NCBI GenBank assembly: GCA_029880285.1
Contig: JAOUOS010000032.1
Coordinates: forward strand, 1-35,289
Direction of reading: 5' to 3'
DNA length: 35,289 nt
Origin: Spirochaetia bacterium
GTDB lineage: Bacteria > Spirochaetota > Leptospiria > Turneriellales > JAOUOS01
Under the pieces are notes generated by a model that did no database searches, had not been told where the DNA came from, and saw nothing but the letters and a program-made list of their open reading frames with translations. The stretch's first letter is position 1. Every line of letters starts with the position of its first letter. The position numbers and the translations under genes were made by a program. Of this stretch, positions 18,065 to 25,707 are shown piece by piece.

Positions 18065-18427
18065 ATGTCTGTAAAACCCTTAGACCTACAGGTTAATATT
18101 AATGCCGCTATGCGGGTTGGTAAAGAAGAAGCCGAAAAAATAGCCCGAAGAGATGAAGAACAGCGGCAAATAGATATGAAAGCTGTTTCAGAGGCCCAAA
18201 AAAGAAATGAACGGGTTGCTGAAAGTGAATCGTCAACAAAAAATCTGCCGTTAAAAGATACTGAATCTCATTTTGGGGCAAAGACTATTACAGAACAAGA
18301 AGCCGAAATTTATAAAAATGACAAAAGACAAAAACAAAAAAAAGAATCTGAAGAGTCTAAAAAAGAAAAGAAAACTTTAGAAAAAGAATCTGAAGAAGAT
18401 AATGGCCATATCGACTTCTTAGCCTAA
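18065..18427 (+). CDS. Short charged partner protein downstream of FapA
   Basis: 120 residues, very hydrophilic. It begins MSVKPLDLQVNINAAMRVGKEE and ends GHIDFLA; the middle is rich in Lys, Glu and Gln and probably disordered or helical. A small protein starting with a PLDLQ-type motif, and ending in a short hydrophobic ID(F/I) tail, is often found directly behind FapA in spirochaete genomes; I recall this from family context and cannot test it here. It starts 5 bases after the FapA stop. Its stop is 2 bases from the convergent stop of the phosphoesterase gene. The function is unknown; FapA binding or a motility role is a guess from the pairing. Confidence 0.7.
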   Translation: MSVKPLDLQVNINAAMRVGKEEAEKIARRDEEQRQIDMKAVSEAQKRNERVAESESSTKNLPLKDTESHFGAKTITEQEAEIYKNDKRQKQKKESEESKKEKKTLEKESEEDNGHIDFLA

Positions 18428-18429
18428 AA

Positions 18430-18909
18430 TTACAGGTTTATTATTTCCCATTTGTCTAAATACGGATGTAAAATTCCCACAGAACATATATCGGCCCTTG
18501 ATACCGCACCGGGATTTAAAATTCTGGTGCCATTTTTTTTATAATTTTCAACAAAATGAGTATGCCCTTTTATAATATAATCATACTCTTCACATTCAAT
18601 CGCCCTTTGAATTGAAAGAGTGCTATCTCCGTGGGTTAAAAAAATTTTTTTACCTTCAATATTTAAAATATGTTCCCCACGAGGCTTTGGCTGGCCATTT
18701 CTTACAAAAAATAATTCAGATGATTGCCCGTATAAATCACAATTACCAATGGCTAAATAAAGTTTAAAACCTTCAAATTGACTTAAGAGTTTTAAAGATA
18801 TAAAATCACCCGCGTGCAATATTGTTTTTATATTTCTTTTGCGGAATATATTCAGGGCCTTTGCTGTGTTTTTTTCATTATCATGAGTATCAGACATGAC
18901 CCCGAGCAT
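18430..18909 (-). CDS. YfcE/MJ0936-family metallophosphoesterase
   Basis: 159 residues with all hallmark motifs of the small calcineurin-like phosphodiesterases: SDTHDN near the start (metal-binding Asp/His), HAGDF (about residue 36), GNCD (about 55), THGD (about 92), GHTH (about 115) and LNPGAV (about 131). These residues bind two divalent metals and hydrolyse phosphodiesters in vitro; the natural substrate of the family is mostly unknown. The length is normal. The gene is last in a tight minus-strand unit: its start is 8 bases after the stop of the CcmD-like gene. It is likely co-transcribed with the haem/cytochrome assembly genes, though a functional link is not established. Confidence 0.9.
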   Translation of the reverse strand: MLGVMSDTHDNEKNTAKALNIFRKRNIKTILHAGDFISLKLLSQFEGFKLYLAIGNCDLYGQSSELFFVRNGQPKPRGEHILNIEGKKIFLTHGDSTLSIQRAIECEEYDYIIKGHTHFVENYKKNGTRILNPGAVSRADICSVGILHPYLDKWEIINL

Positions 18910-18917
18910 AATTAGTC

Positions 18918-19334
18918 TTATAACTGATTAAATAATTTTTTCTGCGATAAATATATATATACAACAAATCCCGTAAATAAAACCATTAATATAATAACGG
19001 CAAGAGCTACATAAAACAATCTATCAGCCGCTATTTTATCGGCTTTTCTAGCTTCTGCCTCTTCTACAATCCATAAGATTCTTTTTTCTGACTTTCCAGA
19101 TTTGTTTAATAAACCTTCATAAGCATTTTTTATCTGCTCAAGCTCATCTGAAGAAAACTCAGATAAATGCATCCGCGCGTCATTTGTTTCAAAACTTAAA
19201 AACTTTTCATATTTACTTTTTATACCTTCAGGCAAATCTTTTAGTAAATTATCAACGCTGCCTGCCTGCGAATAAATGGACCACGAAAAGAAAAACAGCC
19301 AGCAGAAAATTATTTTTTTTATATTTTTTTTCAT
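18918..19334 (-). CDS. CcmD-like membrane protein with a long periplasmic segment
   Basis: 138 residues: an N-terminal signal peptide (MKKNIKKIIFCWLFFFSWSIYSQAG), about 80 charged, helix-prone residues, then a single membrane segment (LFYVALAVIILMVLFTGFVVYIYLSQKKLF) at the very C-terminus. The terminal segment with YIYLSQKK resembles CcmD, the small protein that binds CcmC in haem export for cytochrome c maturation. CcmD is usually only about 50-80 residues, so the cleaved N-terminal extension is unusual. The position directly after the CcmC-type gene (6-base gap) supports the assignment. It could instead be an unrelated anchored periplasmic protein. Confidence 0.5.
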   Translation of the reverse strand: MKKNIKKIIFCWLFFFSWSIYSQAGSVDNLLKDLPEGIKSKYEKFLSFETNDARMHLSEFSSDELEQIKNAYEGLLNKSGKSEKRILWIVEEAEARKADKIAADRLFYVALAVIILMVLFTGFVVYIYLSQKKLFNQL

Positions 19335-19340
19335 AATAAA

Positions 19341-20063
19341 TTACCCCTCATGCGCCGATTCTTTTTCGGCTAATTTTTGTTTAATAAGATAGTGTCTGGC
19401 GGTAATCCAGGCCATTAGAAAAAATATAGCGTGAAACAAGAAAAGCGCGAAAAAAAACGCGATTTTCATTTTAGGATCATAAAGTCCGCTGCCTTTCGAA
19501 CCCGCAAAAACCGCCTGCGGATGCGAAGGAGTTTTCCAAATTCGTATCGCAAAATAAACCAAAGGAACATCTAAAAACGCGATAATACCCAGTACCGATG
19601 AAAATCTTGCTCTTTTATGCGGTTCTACAATACCCGCTCTAAATATTAAATATCCGGCATACATGAGCCATAAAACAAAAAAACTAATTAATCTTTGATC
19701 TGACCAGTTCCAGTAATCACCCCAAATAGGTTTTGCCCAAAGAGGTCCCGTAATCATAACGCCAGTGGTAAAAACCCATCCTAAAGATGCAAAAACAAGA
19801 CCTCTTCTATCATAAGTTAAATCTCGTTTTTTTAAATACAAAATGCTGAAAAGAAAAGTAAGAAAAAAACCTAAAAAAGATACCCATGCCGTGGGCACAT
19901 GGTAGTAAAAAATTCTTTGAGCGATACCCTGAAACATATCAGAAGGCACCCACATAAATACCATATACGCCAAAGCTATTGAACCTATTAATACGAAAGA
20001 GGCCAAAGCAAAAAACAGTTTATCTTTATGACGAGTTAACATATTATTATAGTCAATATACAA
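19341..20063 (-). CDS. ccmC: CcmC/CcsA-family haem handling protein for cytochrome c assembly
   Basis: 240 residues with about six membrane segments. The tryptophan-rich periplasmic motif is visible as GPLWAKPIWGDYWNWSDQRL (about residues 114-133), the haem-binding WWD-type signature of the cytochrome c assembly family. Conserved histidines flank it (FYYHVPTAWVSF near 50 and PSHPQAVF near 187). CcmC passes haem across the inner membrane to CcmE before it is attached to cytochromes c. CcmA, CcmB and CcmE are not in the window. Translation could start at the first Met or at MLTRHKDK seven codons later; neither has a clear Shine-Dalgarno. The gene heads the minus-strand unit and is divergent from the superoxide dismutase gene. 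Confidence 0.85.
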   Translation of the reverse strand: MYIDYNNMLTRHKDKLFFALASFVLIGSIALAYMVFMWVPSDMFQGIAQRIFYYHVPTAWVSFLGFFLTFLFSILYLKKRDLTYDRRGLVFASLGWVFTTGVMITGPLWAKPIWGDYWNWSDQRLISFFVLWLMYAGYLIFRAGIVEPHKRARFSSVLGIIAFLDVPLVYFAIRIWKTPSHPQAVFAGSKGSGLYDPKMKIAFFFALFLFHAIFFLMAWITARHYLIKQKLAEKESAHEG

Positions 20064-20195
20064 ATGAAAAACAGTACGGCAAGATTTTGTTTTTTAAAAG
20101 TATATCATAGTTTCCTATAAATTCTTATATGAAACTACAATTTTAAACAAAATTACATTTAAATAACGAATATTTTATTAAAATGATATTTTTTT

Positions 20196-20224
20196 TTGAC
20201 AAAACAGACTCTATTTTATACATA
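20196..20224 (+). promoter_or_regulatory. Candidate promoter of the superoxide dismutase gene
   Basis: TTGACA at 20196-20201 is followed at 17 bases by TACATA (20219-20224); the overlapping TATACA at 20217 would have a 15-base spacing. It sits in the 224-base AT-rich gap between the divergent ccmC and sod genes. AT-rich DNA gives many weak -10 boxes, so only the -35 match is notable. Confidence 0.4.
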
Positions 20225-20287
20225 TGACATAACAGTTATAAAAAAGATAAAAAATATTAATAAGAAAATATAAATAAGGACTATTTA

Positions 20288-20899
20288 ATGATAAATCAAC
20301 CAAAGGCACCTTTTACATTACCACAACTGCCATACGCGCAAAATGCTTTAGAGCCGCATATGTCTGCGAATACATTCAGCTTTCATTATGGTAAACATCA
20401 TAACGCTTATGTAACGAATTTAAATAAAATGGTAGAAGGTACTGATCTTGCCGAAAAATCATTAGAAGAAATTATAAAAATAACAGCCGGTGATTTATCA
20501 AAAGCAGGTATTTTTAATAATGCGGCGCAGGTATATAATCATTCTTTTTTCTGGCACAGTATGAAACCTAATGGAGGCGGCGGCCCCACGGGTAAAATTG
20601 CTGAAAAAATCAATGAATCATTCGGCAGTTTTGAAAAATTTAAAGAAGAATTTAAAACCGCGGCGGCGACACAATTTGGCAGCGGATGGGCCTGGCTTGT
20701 TCTTGATAACGGCTCGTTAAAAATTGAAAAGACTTCAAATGCCGATACCCCTGTCGCGCGTGGTAAAAAAGCCATATTAACTATAGATGTTTGGGAACAC
20801 GCTTATTATTTAGATTTTCAGAACAGAAGACCCGATTACATAGACACTTTTTTAAATAATCTTGTAAACTGGGAGTTTGCTGAAAAATGTTTAATCTAG
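20288..20899 (+). CDS. sodB: Superoxide dismutase, Fe/Mn family (iron-type signature)
   Basis: 203 residues, normal length. It converts superoxide to oxygen and hydrogen peroxide. The four expected metal ligands are all present: His33 (FSFHYGKHH), His85 ([11 protein letters not shown]), Asp167 and His171 ([11 protein letters not shown]). Gln81 in AAQVYNH and the FGSGWAWL motif match iron-type enzymes rather than manganese-type. No signal peptide, so cytoplasmic. A weak AAGGA lies about 9 bases before the ATG. It stands alone on the plus strand; a terminator-like hairpin begins 57 bases after its stop. With the hemerythrin downstream it suggests exposure to some oxygen. Confidence 0.95.
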   Translation: MINQPKAPFTLPQLPYAQNALEPHMSANTFSFHYGKHHNAYVTNLNKMVEGTDLAEKSLEEIIKITAGDLSKAGIFNNAAQVYNHSFFWHSMKPNGGGGPTGKIAEKINESFGSFEKFKEEFKTAAATQFGSGWAWLVLDNGSLKIEKTSNADTPVARGKKAILTIDVWEHAYYLDFQNRRPDYIDTFLNNLVNWEFAEKCLI

Positions 20900-20956
20900 C
20901 GCTCTATTAAATTGAATGCCCTATTTGAAATAAACTTTCGGTCACCTTAAAACCGT

Positions 20957-21026
20957 CCGATAAGCAGAATATAGTATGTTCAAACTCTCTCCTTTGAAAA
21001 TAATTCTGCTTATCGGTTTTTTTTTT
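20957..21026 (+). terminator. Terminator-like hairpin enclosing the next gene's start codon
   Basis: CCGATAAGCAGAAT (20957-20970) and ATTCTGCTTATCGG (21003-21016) are a perfect 14-bp inverted repeat followed directly by ten T residues (21017-21026). This is the form of an intrinsic terminator for transcripts coming from sod. The 32-base loop contains the ATG (20976) of the FlaA-like gene, and the right arm encodes part of its signal peptide. Confidence 0.75.
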
Positions 21027-21788
21027 GTATCGGTTAAAAGTTCTTTCAGTGAGACCATTGAAAGTTTTATGGATATAAAGGAAAGTGAAAAAACTGTTTG
21101 GGTGGGCATCATACCTGATAAACAATTTGACTTTTACCTTATAGATGATTTTGAAAATAAGATTCATTGGTTTATAGAAGAACGTTCGGCGCATGAGATA
21201 ACGGACAAATTTATTAAAAAAATTCCTGCGCCTGGAAACTCAAAAAATCCGGTAAAAAGAAAAAAATCTCTAATGCACAAACTCGATTTAAGTTACGCAA
21301 AAAGATCGGCAAAAACCCATTCAAGAGCAGAAATTAAAGAACCTCAATATTCCTATGAAATTCAGGGATTTTTTCAAAATCCCGGAGAAGATATGATTAT
21401 TTTAAACGTACCTGAAAGTCTCGATTTTAAAAAAAATATAGAAGCTATACCCAGAGCGCTTGCCGTATGGATAAATAGCAGCCGAAAGGCTCAGCATACA
21501 CTTTACGCAATTTTTTCAAATTATAACAATAAAAAAATACCTGTAAAAATTGCCGTATTAAATTTTAAAGGATGGGAAAGAATTGAAATACAAATACCCC
21601 GTCATATTGCGGCCCGCAATCCCGAAAAAGCGCATAAATTAGATTTTAATTTTTTAGGTTTTAAGCTGATGAGTTCTTCTAATGAAGAACCGGCTTTCTA
21701 TCGTATGATTATTGATCAGCCCATACTCTTAGTTGACAGAAGTCAGGACTTTTATCCCGGCGCAGAAATTAAAGACAACTGGAAATAA
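20976..21788 (+). CDS. FlaA-like protein (spirochaete flagellar filament outer layer family)
   Basis: 270 residues. A signal peptide (KIILLIGFFFVSVKSSFS) directs it to the periplasm, where spirochaete flagella lie. The C-terminal half matches the FlaA pattern: a VWI.S...A.HTLYAIF strand, KIAVLNFKGWERIEIQIPRHI (about 188-208), FNFLGFKLMSSS (about 227-238), then YRMIIDQPILL and a terminal DNW. FlaA sheaths the FlaB core of the periplasmic filament. It is shorter than typical FlaA (about 320-350 residues), the N-terminal half is poorly conserved, and a basic stretch (NPVKRKKS) is unusual, so it may be a divergent paralogue rather than the main sheath protein. The start codon lies in a hairpin loop and no Shine-Dalgarno is seen. 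purF follows 70 bases later. Confidence 0.7.
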   Translation: MFKLSPLKIILLIGFFFVSVKSSFSETIESFMDIKESEKTVWVGIIPDKQFDFYLIDDFENKIHWFIEERSAHEITDKFIKKIPAPGNSKNPVKRKKSLMHKLDLSYAKRSAKTHSRAEIKEPQYSYEIQGFFQNPGEDMIILNVPESLDFKKNIEAIPRALAVWINSSRKAQHTLYAIFSNYNNKKIPVKIAVLNFKGWERIEIQIPRHIAARNPEKAHKLDFNFLGFKLMSSSNEEPAFYRMIIDQPILLVDRSQDFYPGAEIKDNWK

Positions 21789-21858
21789 TAAAAAAGTAAC
21801 TGGTCAAACCGTTTCTTTTTTTATGTAAGGTCAATCATGAAGCTATCATAAGCAGCCC

Positions 21859-23337
21859 GTGAAAACTGATATGAAGACGGGTAAAAATATAAAAAAAAAT
21901 ATTCATAAAAAAAACCGCTGGCATCCTAAAGAAGAATGCGGCATAGTGGGAATTTTTAATTTATTTCAAGCCTCAAATTTGGCTTATTTAGGTTTACACG
22001 CGCTTCAGCACAGGGGCCATGAAAGCGCCGGCATTGTTTCTGCAGATAAAACTCACCTTTTTAGGTTCGCGGGAATGGGTAAAGTAAGCGAAGTTTTTTC
22101 TCATACAAAATTACGCCAGCTTCAGGGTAAAATAGCCATAGGGCATAACCGTTACAGTACAACAGGTTCCAGTTTTTTAAGGAACGCCCAGCCTATTCGC
22201 ATGGAATCCCGTTTTGGGTCGCTGGCTTTGGCACATAACGGCAACCTTACCAACGCGTGGAAGCTTCGCCTTGAACTTGAAAAAGAGGGCTCTATATTTC
22301 AAACTACCGTAGATAGCGAAGTTATTGTTCATCTAATGGCCAGAAGCCCAGAAAAAGACTTTCAAGCTGCGCTTTTATCTGCCTTGTCGCGTATAAAAGG
22401 AGCATTTTCTCTTTTAATATTAAACCAAAACACTCTTTACGCTATAAGAGATATTAACGGGTTTAGGCCGCTTGTTTTGGGCAAAAAAAATGACGGATGG
22501 GTTGCCGCCTCTGAAACCTGCGCTTTAGATATTTTAGACGCTAAATATGAAAGAGAAATACAGCCCGGCGAAGTTCTTATTATAAATAATCATGAAATTC
22601 GATCTATTTTTCCCTTTGAAAAAGCAAAAGAAAATTTATGTATTTTTGAATACATATATTTTTCACGCCCCGACTCTATAGTATTTGGTAAATCTGTATA
22701 TGACGTAAGATTAAAGCTGGGTGAAATTTTAGCTAAAGAATCATACGTAGAGGCAGATGTCGTAATGCCGGTTCCCGATTCTTCAACAGTCGCGGCACTG
22801 GGTTTTTCAAGAGAATCAAAAATTCCCTTTCACATGGGGCTTATTCGCTCTCATTATATTGGCCGAACTTTTATTGAACCAGATCAAAAAATAAGAGACT
22901 TTGGGGCCAAATTAAAATATAACGCGATAGAAGCCGTCGTAAAAAATAAAAAAGTTGTTGTAGTAGATGACAGTATTATGCGAGGTACAACCCAAAGAAA
23001 AATAATAAAAATGCTTAGAACAAGCGGCGCGAAAGAAATTCATGTTAGAATTTCATCTGCGCCTACATGCTATGCCTGCTATTATGGCATTGATATTCCC
23101 ACAAAAAAAGAACTTATCGCTTCAAGTCATAATGTTGAAGAAATAAAAAAATACCTAAGAGTCGATTCTCTGGCCTATCTTTCTATTGAAGGCATGAAAG
23201 AAGCCGCTGACCAAAACCGCCGCTACTGCATTGCCTGTTTTGACGGCAAATATCCCGTACCTTTAGATTCTGATATGATTGAAACTTATTCAAATCAAAA
23301 AGATTTATTTGAAGAATACCAGGTCGAAGAACGTTAA
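21859..23337 (+). CDS. purF: Amidophosphoribosyltransferase, [4Fe-4S] type
   Basis: 492 residues. PurF transfers the amide of glutamine to PRPP, giving 5-phosphoribosylamine, the first step of purine synthesis. The N-terminal glutaminase has the catalytic Cys in KEECGIVGIFN (Cys27 here, to be exposed by removal of a propeptide), then HALQHRGHESAG and GHNRYSTTG. The PRPP site is VVVVDDSIMRGTT (about residue 367). Cysteines of the iron-sulphur type are visible in ENLCIFEYIYFSRPDS, APTCYACYYGID and RYCIACFDGKYPV, as in the Bacillus subtilis class. The start is GTG at 21859 or ATG at 21871; neither has a good ribosome site. A four-codon ORF (21838-21852) with its own AAGG site lies just upstream. 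lpxB begins one base after the stop. Confidence 0.95.
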   Translation: MKTDMKTGKNIKKNIHKKNRWHPKEECGIVGIFNLFQASNLAYLGLHALQHRGHESAGIVSADKTHLFRFAGMGKVSEVFSHTKLRQLQGKIAIGHNRYSTTGSSFLRNAQPIRMESRFGSLALAHNGNLTNAWKLRLELEKEGSIFQTTVDSEVIVHLMARSPEKDFQAALLSALSRIKGAFSLLILNQNTLYAIRDINGFRPLVLGKKNDGWVAASETCALDILDAKYEREIQPGEVLIINNHEIRSIFPFEKAKENLCIFEYIYFSRPDSIVFGKSVYDVRLKLGEILAKESYVEADVVMPVPDSSTVAALGFSRESKIPFHMGLIRSHYIGRTFIEPDQKIRDFGAKLKYNAIEAVVKNKKVVVVDDSIMRGTTQRKIIKMLRTSGAKEIHVRISSAPTCYACYYGIDIPTKKELIASSHNVEEIKKYLRVDSLAYLSIEGMKEAADQNRRYCIACFDGKYPVPLDSDMIETYSNQKDLFEEYQVEER

Positions 23338-23338
23338 A

Positions 23339-24481
23339 ATGACAAAACCTGTTTCGGTTCTTATTGTCGCTGGCGAAACTTCGGGCGATCTTTTAGGCGC
23401 TTCTATTATACGCGAACTAAAAAAATATAAAAATTATTCTTTTTGGGGCTTTGGCGGCGATAATATGTCTAAAGAAAAAACAGAAATTCTATTTCATTGC
23501 GATAAAATGGCTACTATAGGTTTTTGGGAAGGCATTAAGAGATATTTTTTCTTTAAAAATCTAATGCGAAAAGTTGTAAATGAAGCCGCTAAAAGAAAAC
23601 CAAAAGCGGCCATACTAATAGATTTTTCAGGCTTTAACATTCGCCTGGCCGCCGCGTTATACAAACTTAAAATTCCCTGCTATAAGGTTGTTTCATCTCA
23701 AATATGGGCATGGAACTATAAACGAATATATAAAATAAAAAAATATTTTAAATCTGTTTTATGCTTATATGATTTTGAAATAGACCTATATGAAAAAGAA
23801 AAGGCCTCTGCTTTTTTTATGGGACACCCGTTGGTTGATTCGGCAAAAGCGTCTTTAGAAAAATATAAAATAAAAAAAAATTCATTTAGAAACGCTTCTC
23901 AAATAAAAAAAAATCCGAATATCGCGCTTTTACCCGGCTCAAGAATTTCTGAAATAAACAGACATCTTCCTTTTTTAATTGAATTAGCAAAAAGCCTGCG
24001 TAAAGAAAATAGCCGGGCAAAATTTATAATTCCCGCTTCGGCTGAATCTATAGAAAATAAAATTAGAAATTTTAACCCGCCCTCTTATATTACAATTTCA
24101 AATAAAGGCACTCATCATACTTTATTATGGGCCGATGCCGCCGTTGCGTGCTCGGGAACCGTTACATTAGAATGCGCTCTTTTTGAAACTCCTTTTTTAA
24201 TTATTTATAAAACCTCTACGCTTACATTTATGATTGGCAAAAAAGTAGTTAAAATCCCTTACATTGGCATGGTAAATATGTTATATAAAGATTTTTTAGC
24301 GAAAGAATTTTTGCAGCATGACATGACTATAAAGAACGTACTGCCCGAATTAAAAAATATTTTATTTAATGATAATTACCGAAAAGAGATGCGTAAAAAA
24401 TTAATTTCTGTTCAAAAATCTTTAGGCAAAGGCAGCGCTTCTAAAAAAGCGGCTTCTTATTTAAATAAAAATATAAAGTAA
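23339..24481 (+). CDS. lpxB: Lipid-A-disaccharide synthase
   Basis: About 380 residues from the ATG at 23339, one base after the purF stop; a longer frame from 23279 would overlap purF and lacks family support. LpxB joins UDP-2,3-diacylglucosamine and lipid X into the lipid A disaccharide on the cytoplasmic face of the inner membrane. Family motifs in order: VAGETSGDLLGA (about 9-20), WGFGGDNM (about 38), IDFSGFNIRLA (about 96), SSQIWAWNYKRI (about 119), ALLPGSRISEI (about 198) and ACSGTVTLECAL (about 265). These belong to a GT-B glycosyltransferase. Its presence means the cell makes lipid A, which separates it from treponemes and borrelias. Translation is probably coupled to purF. Confidence 0.93.
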   Translation: MTKPVSVLIVAGETSGDLLGASIIRELKKYKNYSFWGFGGDNMSKEKTEILFHCDKMATIGFWEGIKRYFFFKNLMRKVVNEAAKRKPKAAILIDFSGFNIRLAAALYKLKIPCYKVVSSQIWAWNYKRIYKIKKYFKSVLCLYDFEIDLYEKEKASAFFMGHPLVDSAKASLEKYKIKKNSFRNASQIKKNPNIALLPGSRISEINRHLPFLIELAKSLRKENSRAKFIIPASAESIENKIRNFNPPSYITISNKGTHHTLLWADAAVACSGTVTLECALFETPFLIIYKTSTLTFMIGKKVVKIPYIGMVNMLYKDFLAKEFLQHDMTIKNVLPELKNILFNDNYRKEMRKKLISVQKSLGKGSASKKAASYLNKNIK

Positions 24482-24491
24482 TTATAATTTA

Positions 24492-24572
24492 AAATATATT
24501 ACTAAAATATTTGTTGCCGTAAATTTTCATTTTTATTATAATTAACCGAAATAAATATATTACTCAAAATAT
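24492..24572. repeat. Paired AT-rich direct repeats upstream of the porin
   Basis: AAATATATTACT followed by A-rich AAATAT occurs at 24492-24510 and, with one base inserted, at 24553-24572. The 61-base spacing is close to six helix turns, which would suit a DNA-binding protein, but low sequence complexity makes chance plausible. Confidence 0.3.
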
Positions 24573-24588
24573 AATAAAAGGATAGCGA

Positions 24589-24666
24589 ATGAGTGAATTT
24601 GCGAAGCAAAATTCGATGTTATTTGCCTGTATCGCTTCTTCTGATTGAAAAATCAAAAGAAGCGAT
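24589..24666 (+). promoter_or_regulatory. Structured leader with a 19-codon ORF before the porin gene
   Basis: An AAAGGA site precedes ATG at 24589, opening a 19-codon frame (MSEFAKQNSMLFACIASSD) that stops at 24648. Inside and after it, GAATTTGC/GCAAAATTC forms a short hairpin. ATCGCTTCTTCTGATT (24631-24646) pairs with AATCAAAAGAAGCGAT (24651-24666), 16 bp with one mismatch, around a GAAA tetraloop. GCGAAGC (24601 region) can also pair with GCTTCGC (about 24671). No T-run follows, so it is not a plain terminator. It may be a leader peptide/attenuator or a transposed palindrome. Confidence 0.5.
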
Positions 24667-24708
24667 GAAAGCTTCGCGGCACACGCCTACCTTTCAAAGG
24701 AGAAAAAA

Positions 24709-25566
24709 ATGAGAAAAAGAATATTTACAATTATAACCGCGGTGGCGTTTTTGAGCGTATCGCAAGCGGTTTTTAGCCAGGATGCTCCCGCCCCAAAGGC
24801 AGAAGCAAAACCCGCGCAAGAAGAAGGCCCTTCTGTTGATATAGCCTTAGACGTTGCCACAACATATATGTGGCGGGGTATAGATGTTTACGCGGGCAAA
24901 TTCGAGGCAGACGAAAAAGATGACGGCGCTTTTAATATGGCTCCCTCTTTAATGCCTTCTCTTACTTATTCGTCACCCATAGAAGGTTTGTCATTTAATA
25001 TATGGATGGCATACAATGCTACTGAGCGTGATGACGAAAAAGGCGCTTTACGATATGCAGATGAAGTAGATTTCACAGCAGGATACGAATTTGACAACAA
25101 AGCAGGTTCATGGTCGGCGGCGTATATTATGTACGCGTATCCTACCGGCGGGAGCACTTACAGTGAACTAGTTTTCGGATACACTGCTCCTGTTATGCTA
25201 AGCCCTTCTGTATCTGTGGCAGCTGCTGACGCATTAGGCGGCAGTACGTTATATTACAGCTTTGGCATTGGTCATGGTATTGAAAGCGGCGCTATAAGCA
25301 TAGAGCCTTCAGTTTCTTACAATTTATGGTATCTAACCAATGAAGAAGATAGAGCTGATTTTGCCGATGGATTAAAATCGCATCTTGATATTTCTATACC
25401 CGTTAGTTATTCAATATCTGATAAAATGTCAGCAGGACTTTCGGCTTTAATAAGCTATAGAATGTATGGTAAAGACCTTGATAAAACTATAGGCGTAGAC
25501 GGCAGCGAAATTGATAAGCAGGCATTAAAAGCCGCTGTTTCATTAAGCTTTGCTTACAGTTTATAA
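24709..25566 (+). CDS. TorF-like outer-membrane beta-barrel porin
   Basis: 285 residues. A clear signal peptide (ITAVAFLSVSQAVFSQ, cleavage near residue 24) is followed by an Ala/Pro/Lys-rich linker, then beta strands beginning DIALDVATTYMWRGIDVYAG. The MWRG motif early in the barrel, alternating aromatic and polar residues and short turns match the TorF-type putative porin family (bacterial DUF). The C-terminus SLSFAYSL lacks the classical final Phe but still ends in an amphipathic strand. It probably forms an outer-membrane channel; the substrate is unknown. A strong AAAGGAG site sits 7 bases before the ATG. It is flanked by the structured leader upstream and a strong terminator downstream, so it is a single-gene unit. 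Confidence 0.75.
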   Translation: MRKRIFTIITAVAFLSVSQAVFSQDAPAPKAEAKPAQEEGPSVDIALDVATTYMWRGIDVYAGKFEADEKDDGAFNMAPSLMPSLTYSSPIEGLSFNIWMAYNATERDDEKGALRYADEVDFTAGYEFDNKAGSWSAAYIMYAYPTGGSTYSELVFGYTAPVMLSPSVSVAAADALGGSTLYYSFGIGHGIESGAISIEPSVSYNLWYLTNEEDRADFADGLKSHLDISIPVSYSISDKMSAGLSALISYRMYGKDLDKTIGVDGSEIDKQALKAAVSLSFAYSL

Positions 25567-25581
25567 TTATTCCTCTTAATA

Positions 25582-25617
25582 AATTTAAGCCGCGTTTTAT
25601 TCTACGCGGCTTAAATT
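25582..25617. terminator. Hairpin terminator after the porin gene
   Basis: AATTTAAGCCGCGT (25582-25595) and ACGCGGCTTAAATT (25604-25617) form a perfect 14-bp stem with an 8-base loop, 16 bases after the porin stop. The A/T flanks on both sides give T-rich tails of modest quality. Confidence 0.75.
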
Positions 25618-25640
25618 ACAATATAAAATCAAATAAAAAA

Positions 25641-25669
25641 TTGACATTGTAATAAGTGATAAATATTTA
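25641..25669 (+). promoter_or_regulatory. Promoter of the hemerythrin gene
   Basis: TTGACA (25641-25646), a 17-base spacer and TATTTA (25664-25669), 38 bases before the hemerythrin ATG and directly after the porin terminator. Confidence 0.5.
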
Positions 25670-25707
25670 GCTGTAATTACAAAAATAAAATTCAAAGGAA
25701 TAAATAT

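Noticed and set aside
20064..20287. Possible riboswitch or small RNA in the ccmC-sod gap
   Set aside because: Only AT-rich sequence and promoter-like boxes were found; no conserved stem set or known aptamer motif.
20907..21194. Minus-strand 95-codon ORF over the FlaA-like start
   Set aside because: It is antisense to the signal peptide region and owes its length to the inverted repeat there; no family resemblance.
23279..23338. Longer lpxB start overlapping purF
   Set aside because: The extra 20 residues (KLIQIKKIYLKN...) are the purF end read in another frame; the family begins at MTKPVSVLIVAGETSGD.
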